Notes under the pieces: model-generated
The model's input: only the letters and a program-made list of their open reading frames with translations
Told to the model about the DNA's origin: nothing
The model's database searches: none
Shown here: one piece after another, positions 45,166 to 56,844 of the stretch
Layout: every line of letters starts with the position of its first letter
How positions within the stretch are numbered: position 1 is the stretch's first letter
Position numbers and translations under genes: made by a program
Assembly (NCBI RefSeq): GCF_901709675.1
Contig: NC_051099.1
Coordinates: 5,768,001-5,832,000, forward strand
Reading direction: 5' to 3'
DNA length: 64,000 bases
From: Syngnathus acus
Taxonomy: Eukaryota > Chordata > Actinopteri > Syngnathiformes > Syngnathidae

Positions 45166-48110
45166 TCGGGTAGACCGGGAGGGGTCTGGGCTTGGCTTTT
45201 GAGGGTCTGAGCAGGTGGGAGGGGGGTGTGGGGGGTGGGTTAAGGGTCACAGTCACTGAAACCTTGACTAAATTTTCACACGGCGAGCCCCGCCGTCCCA
45301 ACGGTATAGGAAAACGGTAAAGCAGTCACAAAACGGGGCGGGGCGTCTTGTCTTTTAGTGTCTTTGGGCCAACAAAATGTAAAGACTTTGATGCACATGC
45401 ATTTAAAAGAAACATTTTTAGTCTACTGTCCTGTGGCAACACACACTCCATGTGTGGGCGCCACGCTGAAATGGGGCCTTAGAGAGAAAGTAAAACATTT
45501 ACAGGAATGAGATCAATTTTACAAAAGTAAGTCGGAATCTAAAAAAAATATATGGCATTGTAGTTTACAGGAAAGAAAAATATCTTATGGAAAGTAGTGT
45601 TCATTTTCACACCAAAAAAAATCTTGCAACATTAAGAATTTTCAGCATTGAAAAAAAAAAAACATTCCGTTCAATTTTTCTCTGATTATTGTGACCTAAA
45701 TTTCGTAACATTGCAACTTTCTCTGGCGTTTTCACGATAATTTACGATTCAATTTTTCTCTTCTGTGTGGCTCTCTAATGCTCCTTCGTACCATCTCAAA
45801 TACGGACGGGATTTGACTCTGTTGGACTGTAGCTTTATTTCACAAATAACTGCCTTCAAGTGAAAAAAACAAAAAAACACTTTTGTTGCATTGGCACCGT
45901 TTGTGTGACTTGGCCCTTTTGTTGTTGTGTTCATGAATTAATATGCGGGACATTATTGCCTATTTAGCTTTTTTTTTTTGTCAAGTGTTTGTCGGATTTA
46001 GCCATTCTGTTAGCATGCCAATTTTTGGGTTGCGTTTTTTTGCAAAGTTACTGTATTTCTGTACATGTTGCTGTCATTGGGTTCTTATTGTGATAATGTT
46101 ATTATATGATTTTTTTTTCTCGAGGATTCCATCAAAGTATGACTCCAGTCTAAAATGACATTACGCAAAACCTTTCCAACGTTGGAATTATACAATCATT
46201 TTTTTCCATTTTTGTCATTTTTATCGCATGAGCCTCGACCGCCAATTCGTCTTCTGGTTCCAAACTTAAATTTGCTTGGGTTATCTCCTCTGATGCACGC
46301 TATTAACGTTTGCTAATTTCGTTATTTGTTGTTTTTCTACATGCCTGCAGTGATGTGACGTGTATTTTATGATTAGGTGGTTGACAAAATCTTCACATAC
46401 AGTGTATTGTTTTTAAAAGCCACTAACATTTTTGTTGTGTAAAACATGCGAAATAATCTGTTATGAGACATTTGATCAATTTAGAGTTAAAACAAAAACA
46501 AATTTAAAAAAAATAAAATAAAAACAGCTATATTTAGTCATACACTTGAGCAGTGAAATCACAAAATTTTTAACTTGATCTATAGGTACCATTTTAATTA
46601 AAAACATTAAAAAGCAAACAAATACAGTTCAATGAAAGTCCATTTTGTTTTCCCATTTAGTTTTTTTAATGTGTTTTATTTTGTTTTCCAACAACAACAA
46701 ACAAGCAAGCAAACAAAGACAGTGTTTGTTAAAAATGGGAAAAAAAGTGGTGGCATACCTAAAAACAAATAGCATCACGTCATAAGAAAACAGACAAGAC
46801 AAAAATTTGGTTGCTGAAAGGGAAATTGGTATCAATCTGCACAGTTTAAAGATATAAACAACCACCCAAAAAAAACTTTTTGGTTGTTTTTGGACAAGAA
46901 AAATGTTGAATTCTTGGGTTTCAATAGATTGCAAATCATCACATGACAAAATTTGTAAATTTGTTCTTTGCGTGCAAACAGTGTTTGATGTCATCTTTAA
47001 CTAATTACATTTTGTAATTAAAACTATTTATTGAATATTAACAATAGCTAGCATAATTTTCAACAAGCGCACAAAAACAAAATGGGGAGAAAAAAATGTT
47101 TTGGACCAGAAAGAAAAAAGATTTTGAGATGCGTGGTTTTGGTCAACAGCAACGAAACACGTTATCGCAAAGAAATTGGCTGGAAACTGAGCGTCTCCAA
47201 AAACTGTTAGCTTAGCCGTGCTATTTCATGGTCTGTCAAGCCTAGCTGGCCTTTTCCTGTGCGCGCTCCACCTGTTTGGCCTTGTAAAAACATTTAGGTT
47301 TTTGTAAATGAGTATTTGTTATTTTGTACAGAGTTGCTCCTTCTCAGACTGCAACTGTGAATGTGCAAGTCCATTGTGGCTTTTGCTTCCCCCACACACA
47401 CACAGACACACACACACCCTCCTTCATAGAGTTAGCATTTTTAGCATACGTAGCCATGCATTACACACTCGTAGATGTGAGCAAACTGGAAACGACACAG
47501 TGCCTTTGAATACGACCACAATTGCGTGCATTTCTCGCCATCTTTTTTTTTTTTTAGTTAATTTAATATTTGTTGACCTTCTTAAAATAATAGATGCATC
47601 TTTGTATATGTGATGGGTTTTTGACACTGTTCTATGTTTCAGGTCTTTCTTTTTTCCAACTATACATTTACTGCATTACACTTAGAGGTGTCTCTGAATA
47701 AATTACAATATTGTGGAAAAGTGACTTTATTTCAGTAGCTCCATATAAATAGAAAATCTGACAAAAAGACCATTGAAAGCCTTTCAGACACAACCATTAC
47801 TTTTTTCTGGAAATAAATGTACATCGGGTCCATTTAAGTGACTCTGAACAGGACCAAGATGCAATGCTCATTTCTGCTCAGGTCTTTTTTTTTTTTTTTA
47901 ATCTTCTCCACTTTTGTCCAACATGTACGTAAAAAACTCTAAAACGATATTATTATCATTGCAGCCAGGCTTCATCTGTGTGTTTGTATTCATAGTCTTG
48001 GTTCTGGCCAAGCCTTGTGTCATTTGTCTCCCGAGTGGCTCATTTTCGCTTCACATAAGCTCTGAAATGTCAATGAAGGAAATAAAAGAAAATGAATGAA
48101 TTAAAATAAT
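45166..48110 (+). other. ncam1: ncam1 3' UTR (right end approximate)
   Basis: AT-rich non-coding sequence follows the stop codon for about 3 kb, with no exon-like frames. It contains AATAAA at 46512, 46517, 47697, 47812 and 48081. I take the 48081 signal as the most likely distal end, because U/GU-rich sequence follows (48157-48180) and the preceding stretch is uninterrupted AU-rich. Shorter forms through the earlier signals are possible. Long 3' UTRs are usual for vertebrate NCAM1. No transcript data are available. Confidence 0.55.
48081..48086 (+). promoter_or_regulatory. ncam1: candidate distal polyadenylation signal of ncam1
   Basis: AATAAA in an A-rich context, 2.9 kb after the stop codon, followed further on by GTGTGGTGATTTTTG. 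AATAAA at 47697 is an alternative. The choice is a judgement from spacing and composition. Confidence 0.35.
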
Positions 48111-51100
48111 GGGGAAAAAAATTGCAAAGTATGAGTGATTTATTTATATATGCATGCATTTTGTGTGGTGATTTTTGTTTGTTTAATATAAGCAAAATTG
48201 GGCAATATACAAGTAGATTGTCCTTGTGGTGTAGTTATGCTTGTTGACCACCAACAGGCAGCAGAGTTCCTAATTTCCCCCCAAACTAAATACTTCCGAA
48301 TCCAAAAACGAAATTATTAAAATGATTACAAAATAAAATCAAAAGGTTATACACCATTATGAATATGCTCCAAATAAACTCAATGATGCTCACCTAATAT
48401 AAACGTCAACGTGGATTGACCCTATGACGTGATGTGCGACTGCGCATGGGAGCGACTGGCTTTTTTTTTTTTTTAATTTAAAAAAAAAATGTAATTCTCC
48501 AGTTTCCCCAAAAGATGGCAGCCTAATTCAATTTAACGCGTGGACCTGCACAAGTTCTTTCGGGAAAAAGTTGAATAAGATTTGAATGAAAAGAAGAAAA
48601 TTGAACATGTACGCGCCCACTGGCCACTTTATTAGGTACACCCGCACAATCTGTTGCCTTAACCAGGAGTAATATTTCGAAATTCAGCAGGTGTCTGCAT
48701 GTACAATGTGTATATATTTATGGATAGATGTCCTAAAATATTTCTATATATGCTTCTCACTCCCTTTGGTGTAAATTTTACTCCATCTTGAGTGGGCGTG
48801 AAAAGTAATCTGATTTCAGTTGTATTCTTTCTTCCTTTTTTGTTGGTATTTGCCACCAGCCTCCACCTCTGCACACAGCAGATTAGTGGGGTCCTTTACA
48901 GAGCCCTCCCCCCAACTCCCCTAAACAATGGTCCAGTGTGGTCCGAGACTGATTTTTGGCGCAGATAAGCCAACTGGCCCACTAGGCAGGCCCGCGTGCT
49001 TTGGGGTTTTTGACTTGTCTGACCTTTAGATGTTGCAGGAGACTTTTTCTTTCCCTTTTTAAAACTAGTCATCTGTGACTTGGAATTGAGGGCATTACAG
49101 TCTTCTGAGCGCTATTATGACCCCCCCCCCCTCTCAAAATAAAAAATATGATGCAACTATTGGAAGACGTGTTGTTCTGCTGTCGCTTCTGCTTTTTATC
49201 AAGAAGATTTTTTTCTGAAATTCTGGGGCCTGTTGGCCATGTGCAGGCCAGAAACATGGCTTGGCTACAACAAAAAATAAAGGAAATGATTAAATAAATA
49301 AACTGGATTGCTGTAAAAATCAAAATCACGTTTCCACACTATTGATGAGGCCCAATGGGCAAAATGTACTAAAACCAAAGAAACAAAAAAACTGTTCATT
49401 CAGCTGGATGTGCTTTCATACTTGTGGGTAATTTGTGGCCTGTTATTCATCAAATAATAATATTTATATAATAATAATAATATATCATACCTATACATAT
49501 TTGGTTAGTTTGCATGTATTTGTGATGCATTTATGTTTTCATTATCTCATTTGTTCATTCATTCATTTTTGTCAGAATACTTTTTTTTTACATATTTTTA
49601 GATACATTAATTTGAAACATGCATTTATTGATTCAGTCATTCATTCCTTTATTTACACATGTCACATTGATGTAATTTATTTTTCTATACATTTATTCTA
49701 TCCAAATTTATTTATCTCTTCTTTGTTTATTTTTTCCATTGATTTAAGTTCTGATTTTAGAATTATTTATTGTCACACAATGGGTTTTTTTTCATTTCAG
49801 ACCTGAATCAGGCACGCCAATGTGCCATTTTGGTGTGGAAACACATCAGGCCTGCTCATCTTTGGCGGAGGTCCTGTGCAGAGCACTTAATCCAAAGCGA
49901 AATGGCAAACAAATGAGTATTTTTTTTTAATCTAACATTTGATTTCCTAGAAAAAATTCACTGTATTTGTCTTCTCATTGTTATTGTTGATGTTATCCCG
50001 CAACGCAGATCTTTGAAGACGCGCTGGCACCAGATGACTCGGCAAGACCACAAACATGGCCGTGGAACGAGGGACAACAAGCAAACCACCCGACGTGCGT
50101 TTAATTGATACGATGTGCTCCCGACGACAGCTGCGGCGCACTCGCAATTTGACCAAGCACATTCCGTTGGATTTATTTGATTGTTTCCCAAGCCGTTTCT
50201 GCCTTCTTCTTTATTCAAGCAGCCAAACATTCTTTTGCGGAACACTCAGATTTTTCACAACACATGCCAGCCATCACCAAAACAAACACAAACAATGCAT
50301 TTGCCAGCAGAGGGATAAATGAAATTTATGTCATCGTAACCCATCGGTGTTGTGGCGCTATAACCCTTGGTTACAGCAAACACAAACCTAAACAGTTACT
50401 CGCTGCATCCTCTTTAATCCTGATTTTTACGCCGACAGAAAGATGTAGGCTTATTCTAGGCCGCGAGTTCAGTCACGTCACGCTCCGCTTTGGCTTTTTG
50501 ATGCTACTTTTCGATCAGAAGAGTTGGGTGCGGTATCCTTCAAAGAAATAACTTCCCACATTACTTCTAAAGAAAGAAAAAAGAAATAGTGGCGCTAAAT
50601 GAAAAGCCTGGGCTCACAGCTTGCAGCCGCAGCTGCCGGCATTGTTGCCCGCCAGGCTCGCCTGGCCGAAGAACAGACGAGAGAGAACGCGAGGCGGCCG
50701 AGCGGGTCCGCGCGGCAGGTAACCGACTTGAAACAGCTGCAATTACCACTAAACACCTTTTCCAAACACCATCTGACTCCACAAGGTAATCTGTTTATCC
50801 GTAGTTTTTGGGTGCCCGCTTTTTTCTCAGATCTCTCCATCCAAGCATCCTGGATGAATAAGCTGCAGGCGGCTTGATGGTCCGCCTCGCTTTAATGAAG
50901 ATCACACATTGTCTGAGAGCCACCCCGGGCTATTGATCCTCAACCAAAGTAAGAATCAAAAAGAAAAACACGTCAAGCCTAAAAAAGCTGCATGCCACTT
51001 ACACAAATTTCAATTAAGCCCTCGGCTGTGTTTACATTGCAATGCACTCTAACATTTAAGCCATTCACCCTTCATTCAGTATGTTTTTAGCTTTTTTTTT

Positions 51101-54100
51101 GGTTCACTCTTCTGTAATCATGGCTTGGTTTCAACAAAAACAGCCCCCTGTGTGTTAAAATGTCAAGCAGAATAGTGGCCCTGATGCTAATGATTGCCAT
51201 TTATCGAAGGAGTACCTCAGGGAGCCGTTCTAGAGCCACCCACAAGTAATTTAAGGAAAGGTAAATTGACGACTATTCATCAAAAAGAATAGTTGCGATC
51301 TTGACGTTTTGTGTTTGTTACAGTTGCCGCTTGACGCTAGCCAGAAGGAAGCTGGCGAGAGAAAGGGTAGCGATGCGCTAACGGATTAGCTGCCATCCAG
51401 CGGCCATCCTGCGGCGAGACGGCCTTGGAAGACTGCGAGGTGATTACTCTGTGCTTTACCATCGCTCCACTGCTTTTGCACTTTTCCCTCTGATCGGCAC
51501 ACCAACGTGCTAAATGTGTTTCTTGGAGCACCAGTTGGGCAAATTGCAAGTCGGAGCCGGTCGAGAGCGAGCGTATATACTGAAATAACAAAAAGTTCAA
51601 AGGAAATACACAGAAGACGACTCAGTGAGTTCTGCTCATTCCGCTCCACTGGCATCCTTCTCGTTGTGTGTAGCAGGAGGTGAAGCTACTTAGGAATGTT
51701 ACCTTGGTTGTTTTCCTGTACAATTTCCCACAAAATTGTGATCAAAATGATTTGGTACATGGCCTAATTTTAGAACTTGAACGAATTGAACTCTCCAAAT
51801 GACACATTCTCTCCCTTTATCTGTGTTTTTTCAGCGCATTCCTTCAGCCTCCATCTCACCTTGCAGGCCTTTGCGGACTCATTACGGCGATGCCAGATTA
51901 ATGCCGGTACGCAGGCGAGCGGCGCACTAAACGGAGTCTATCTGCGGGGGCTTTTTGCCCCTTCCAATGTGTCCGCGCAATCTCCCGTGCAGGGGAAGAG
52001 GCTATTAGGCGACGGACGGGCGGGCGGGCTCTTCGAGAAAAGGATGGAGCGAATCAAAGCCGGGGAAATTGAACACAGGTAGACAAATACGCTCACACTA
52101 GAGCCAAATAGAGGAGCTTTGAAGATCACCATCTGTATTTTTTTTTCTTCCTTTTTTTAACAAGCCAGCATGTGAGGCTTCACATCTTATTAAGGAGCAA
52201 AGTGAAGCGTTAAAATGCATTCCAATGGGTCTTTTCCACAATGCAAAGCAATTTATAATATAAATATATGAGGTGGTTAAAGTTACTTTAGAATGAATAA
52301 ATGTTTTAATGTACTATGCATCTTGTTGTATGTATTATAAAACGTTATTTTCTAGCTTGACCAGACAGAAAAAGGCAGGAAATTCCTTTTCTAATGTCTG
52401 TAAATGATTGTCTTGAAAGCATCCAGTCTCCCTAAGTAAAGCAAGTGGTTGTTGTGGACTCTGAGTCTTGAAGGTGCGGCGAAAGTCCTTGGCGTGTCCC
52501 AAAGACCTTATCAGATCCACTTTCCATCTGATAGCAATAATGAATGTGGCTCCCCAAATCCCCAATGTCCGCAAAAGGAGACGCTTAAAATACGGTAAAA
52601 GCACAAGCTCAATTGGCAGTGCCAAAACTCACTTTTGCTATCTTAAATAAGATCCCAAAATTGTGTGTGTGGAGGGGGGGGGGGGCACTGCCCCCTTCTG
52701 TACTGTGCCACTGGCCATTTCTATTCAAGCGTACAGTGAAATGCTTGCGGGGTCAATGCGTGCCACGTCCAATTTCACCGGACATGGGAGAACATTGATC
52801 TCCTATCAGCGGCTGGCAGGATGTCCCACCTTGCACTTACGGCGGCCACCTTGAAATGAAGAAGTCAACGGGCGGCGGCCGACCAATAAGACCCTTGGCT
52901 CAACGCGGACATTTTACCTATTAACGTCATTGCGCGTTTCTTGTGAATTGTCTGAACCAATTTGAAATTTAAATTTCATCGTGAGTAACACCTAGTAAAA
53001 AAAAGTTGAGTATTTATTTGGCCAATCAGATTTGAGCAGATTTGGGGAAACGTCCTCAAGCTCAGGGTTTTGATTTTTGTCTTTGAGCGCAAGCACATGC
53101 CTTGGACAAAAACCCAAAAAAAAGCACTTCCAGAGCAAAATCCTGCGCAGGTCAGGTCAGAGGTGAGGGTCAGAGGTCAAAGAGGCGGGGCCTCACTGCC
53201 CCCGTGCCCCCCCCCCTCAGACCAGAGGTTTACACAAGTGTAAAAAGAGTCCATTCAGTGTGGCTGGCTTTCACAAAGGTCCACTGTGTGGGGGCCAGGA
53301 CACCCCCACTGCAAAGCTCCGGCAACCCCCCACACATACACAAACCTCCTCCATACACATGCCTGCACATAATGGGGTGGACGGGGGGGGCTGTTTTTTG
53401 GTCAACACTCAGCAACATGGAGATGTTAACCGCAAATGCATGATGGCCCTGATTTAATGCACAATTTCATCTTTGCTTGAGTCCTCAGTTGACCTTTGTA
53501 GCAGAAAGGATCAACTGTGGCACCACATAAGATGCAATTCATTCCATGATTTTTTTTAAAATATTGGCAAGCAAATGTAACATCCATTGCTGCCTTATAT
53601 TGAGCAATAATAATAAATTTGGGGGAATGATTCAACTATTAACTTTTTTCTGCAGTTCAAAAGTGATGCAAATCAGTTCCCTCGTTCAACGTAAAATGTG
53701 TGTGTGTAGAAATTTGCATTGGAGTCACGTAAGGCGCCAATCATGAGCTCCAATTCCTCAATCTGACACATAATGTTCTTTGTGTCTAATCTGACACAAG
53801 CCCCCAAACTTTCTCCAGTCGCTGTCTGGCTAACTCCTTGTTATTATATCAAAGTGTGCCCATGATCTGGTTCTTCTTCTTCTTTTTTTTTTTTTAATAA
53901 TTTCGCCCTCCCTCATCTTCCTTCTTCCCCCCTCGGTAAAACGGCGGATTATAAACAGATTAAGGGAGTGCCTTTTTCTTTATCCCCGGCTAAGCCTGCG
54001 CAGCACGCAGCTCAAAGGTAATGAAGCACTCTGTGATCCGTGCCCGGATGAATCTAAAGATTCCCAGAGCACAACTGTAAGGCAGTCTGACGGAAATTGG

Positions 54101-54770
54101 ATTTTTACCAACCTCCCCCCCCCCCCACGCTTCAAACCCAGCCAGCCTGTCAAAGGTGGCTCAAGAACCTGTTGACTGAAACATTGGAGATAATGCATCA
54201 TTTTTTTCTTTTGGGCCTATTGCATCTCCAGATCAAAGGTGAGGGGGCTCACGCCGAGTGACGGTCTGCAGGCTGCACCTTCCTCGCGCAGATAGAGCCC
54301 ACGCAGCGGCGGCGGCGGCGTCTATCAGCCGCTGGAGTGTCGATGTGCGTCTGAGATAGCCAGGCCATTCAAGTCATCATCTTGTCTACACGTAGTTCCA
54401 CTTGGGCCGATCGAAAGAAAGGCTCCCGTCGGAGAACCTGGTCAGCTATAGAATTGACATTTCCTGCTTCCAGTTAAGGAAACATCTTGGCCCAGGTCAT
54501 CCGAGACGGAAGAGGAAATGGACAGAGGTCTCCATGGCAATGTTGTGCCACAGGCCCCCAGCGAGCCCAAGGCAAGGCAAAGTGTGTCTCCAGCACACAA
54601 TGGGATCTCCAACTCCAAGGTGACTTTGCTGTGTGGTCTCACCCACATTTCCCACCAATCTTCCAACTTTTCCTCCCACTCCAAAAAAAATATCAAAACA
54701 AACCCCCAAAATGCTCATTTTAATAACGCGAGATCTCCTAACCTGACGAGATGCGCACGTTCTGTATTAA
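48111..54770. other. intergenic region between ncam1 and zbtb16
   Basis: About 6.7 kb with no supported gene on either strand. It contains a likely interspersed-repeat fragment at 48613-48652, C runs near 49120 and 54115, a G run at about 52673-52685, and an AT-rich tract at 49440-49760. The frame at 50599-50877 starts with an alanine-rich stretch but has no family resemblance and no splice context. Confidence 0.7.
48613..48652. repeat. fragment of a teleost interspersed repeat
   Basis: It contains GGCCACTTTATTAGGTACAC, a phrase that recurs widely in fish genomic sequence. This is recognised from memory only. The element body around it is not clear, so its class is left open. Confidence 0.4.
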
Positions 54771-54925
54771 TGATGGAGGGGGCGTGGCTTAGTCGCGCCT
54801 TTCACCCGACTGCGTGCGTGCATGACACACACAAGACATACAGACACATGTGGACATGAGACAGCCCCCTAGGTGTCTCACTTTCTCGCCGTTTGCGCTG
54901 CTTGGTCTGCAGCCTGACGTCAGCG
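54771..54925 (+). promoter_or_regulatory. zbtb16: candidate zbtb16 promoter with GC box and palindromic CRE
   Basis: A GC/KLF-type box (GGGGGCGTGGC, about 54778-54788) and a full palindromic cAMP response element TGACGTCA (54915-54922) lie just upstream of a CG-rich stretch that ends in a strong splice donor. No TATA box was seen. The position, 1.9 kb upstream of the zbtb16 start codon and on the same strand, makes this the best promoter candidate in the window. The start site itself is not determined. Confidence 0.5.
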
Positions 54926-55103
54926 CCGCCCGCGTTGATTCGCTCCGGCGAGACAAGGGAAGGAGTTAGTGCGTGTTCCCAGAGAAGCACCAGCGCGAGA
55001 GAGAGAACCACGGAGCGAACGGGGCTTTACTATGCTCCACAAGCCCGCCTGCCCCCTCTGTTTGTCCGCCTGCACTCCGGACTCCGTGACACGTTAACTT
55101 CAG
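54926..55103 (+). other. zbtb16: candidate non-coding first exon of zbtb16
   Basis: CG-rich sequence ending ACTTCAG|GTGAGT, a near-ideal donor. In vertebrates ZBTB16 begins with a non-coding exon followed by the large exon carrying the start codon, and the acceptor of that exon is clear at 56762. A short upstream frame of 21 codons lies inside (55032-55097, starting MLHKPACPLC and ending in TAA). The left boundary is approximate because the transcription start is unknown. Confidence 0.5.
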
Positions 55104-55645
55104 GTGAGTTCTGCGGCTGACACGCACCGACCTTAGCAGCACCGTTCATATTTTTTTTATTTTGATTATTAATAGTCGTCATTTTAAGCCCTTCCACGCA
55201 CTTTCACGTTCTGGTGCACCTTTCGAGTCCTCGTTCAACCTTGCCGAGTTGTTGACGTGCATGGCATGGAGAACCCGCTACCTTTGGATGAAAGGTTCGC
55301 AAAGTTGACCCAATTTCGAAATGGTTAACTTAACCGCAAAAGCACCGGCGACAAGCAGAACGCACCTGGAGGAGTTTTAGTGACGTTGTGGCATCATCTA
55401 TTTTATTTCATTTTTTCATTTAAAGGCGCTTAATTCTATTTTCTTCTTTCGAGACGGCCCGATATCAATTAAAGTAATTGACAGCTGTCGGTAAATTGTT
55501 TGGCGTCATGACATCGGTGACCACCTGTGCGCCAAATGAAGCGGACTTTTTTTTTTTTTTTTTCTCCCCGGAGCGTGTGTTGGAATACCGAATGCATATT
55601 TGTCACACTCACATGATCGCATCGATTTGTTTGGTTGGGCTTAAA

Positions 55646-55665
55646 GGGGGGGGGGGGGGGGGGGG
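55646..55665 (+). repeat. poly-G run
   Basis: Twenty consecutive G residues about 540 bases downstream of the candidate zbtb16 first-exon donor. Such a run can fold into G-quadruplex in DNA or nascent RNA. Length is likely variable and hard to sequence. Confidence 0.9.
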
Positions 55666-56167
55666 TTATCGCGTATGTTCAAATGCAAGTGTTGTGTCTG
55701 CGCTGTCTAGACATACGGCGCGCGTCTTTTTTTTTTTTTTCTTCCGTCTCTGTGTTATTAATAACATAACGTGCGTGATAAAAGAGCACCATTAAGTGCG
55801 CGCACACGCGCAGGAGCGCAACAAGCGTTTACGGAAGGGTGGCTGGCGTTGGGGTGGTCGTAAATTGGACGCTATTGGCAAAGCTGTAATACAGATAATG
55901 TCGCGAATGACCTCCGTTGACTGACTGGGAGGGAGAGAGAGAGGGCGAGAGCGAGACTGTCGGTTTTGTCATCGCGTCTCGTCTCCTGTTTCAAATCGAT
56001 GCCATCCGTGTACAGTAGTACTATTTATTCAATGCTCATTTGTGCGAACAAAAGCTGAGAGCACATAGATTGGGATTCTGTGCACATGATGCGGTGCATG
56101 ATGCTGTGCACATGATGCAATTAGTGGCGTTTGGAAGAATGGTTGCAGGGCTGTGCCTAACCCCCCC

Positions 56168-56192
56168 CACACACACACACACACACACACAC
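56168..56192 (+). repeat. (CA)n microsatellite
   Basis: About 12 CA units after a short C run, in presumed zbtb16 intron 1. Confidence 0.85.
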
Positions 56193-56762
56193 TTTTAAAT
56201 GCCTGACACTATATACAGTGCAGATCATCACTTGAACGTCACTTCCTATGAACTGTGGGAGCTCAACATGTTGCCCACGTGACTGGTGGCTCATTTTTGG
56301 ATGTTTTAGTGCCGCAGCATTGTGTGGCGCTTTTCCTCTCTCTTCCCAGCCATTTCTGGCCGCCGCTCCATCACCATCCACCCCCCCTCCCGGTTTGTGA
56401 TGGGAATACTGAACGAGATGGCTATTTAATTTCCGAAAAGGCCGCTTTGGCGCTCTTTTGTGAGGCTGCCTGTTTAACCGGTCAGCTAAACGAATGAAGA
56501 CGTGTGGGCTTGTTTCTTGTTTTTTTTTCCTCCCCTCTCTGTCTTCGCATGACATATGTCGGCCTGATTGGTATGCAGGGCGAGCCAGGCAGACTGCTCA
56601 CAAATTGTCTCTTTTCACAAATCTACAGTCGGTGCCCAAGTTCCTTTAGCATCCCCGCGGGGGACGTTAGGATTGAAAAGACCGCAAGGACTTCCTACTT
56701 GTCATTCAAAAGTCTTTGATGATGTTTTCGATTTTTAGAAGGACCTTTGTTCCTCGTTGCAG

Positions 56763-56844
56763 GTTTCATCCGGTCGCTAAAACCACTGCCGAGCGGGGGG
56801 AAGGCTAGCCTCATGAGTCGGCCCGGTGGACTTGCATCGACGTC
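56763..56844 (+). other. zbtb16: zbtb16 5' UTR in exon 2, with overlapping upstream frame
   Basis: 82 bases between the acceptor CCTCGTTGCAG and the start codon. An upstream ATG at 56813 opens a 13-codon frame (MSRPGGLASTSWI) that ends at TAA 56852-56854. It overlaps the main start at 56845 by ten bases in another frame. The upstream ATG has a weak context (C at -3, A at +4), while the main ATG has G at -3 and G at +4, which favours leaky scanning. Confidence 0.7.

Larger units (their letters stand above)
55104..56762 (+). other. zbtb16: zbtb16 intron 1 (presumed)
   Basis: About 1.66 kb between the candidate first exon and the coding exon, ending CCTCGTTGCAG. It contains a T run (about 55547-55563), a run of 20 G (55646-55665), a (CA)n tract (about 56168-56192) and a short tandem duplication of TGTGCACATGATGC near 56080-56120. 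No coding exon was recognised. Confidence 0.55.

Noticed and set aside
50599-50877. 92-codon frame with an alanine-rich start in the intergenic region
   Set aside because: No recognisable domain, no splice context, and overlapping antisense frames of equal length.
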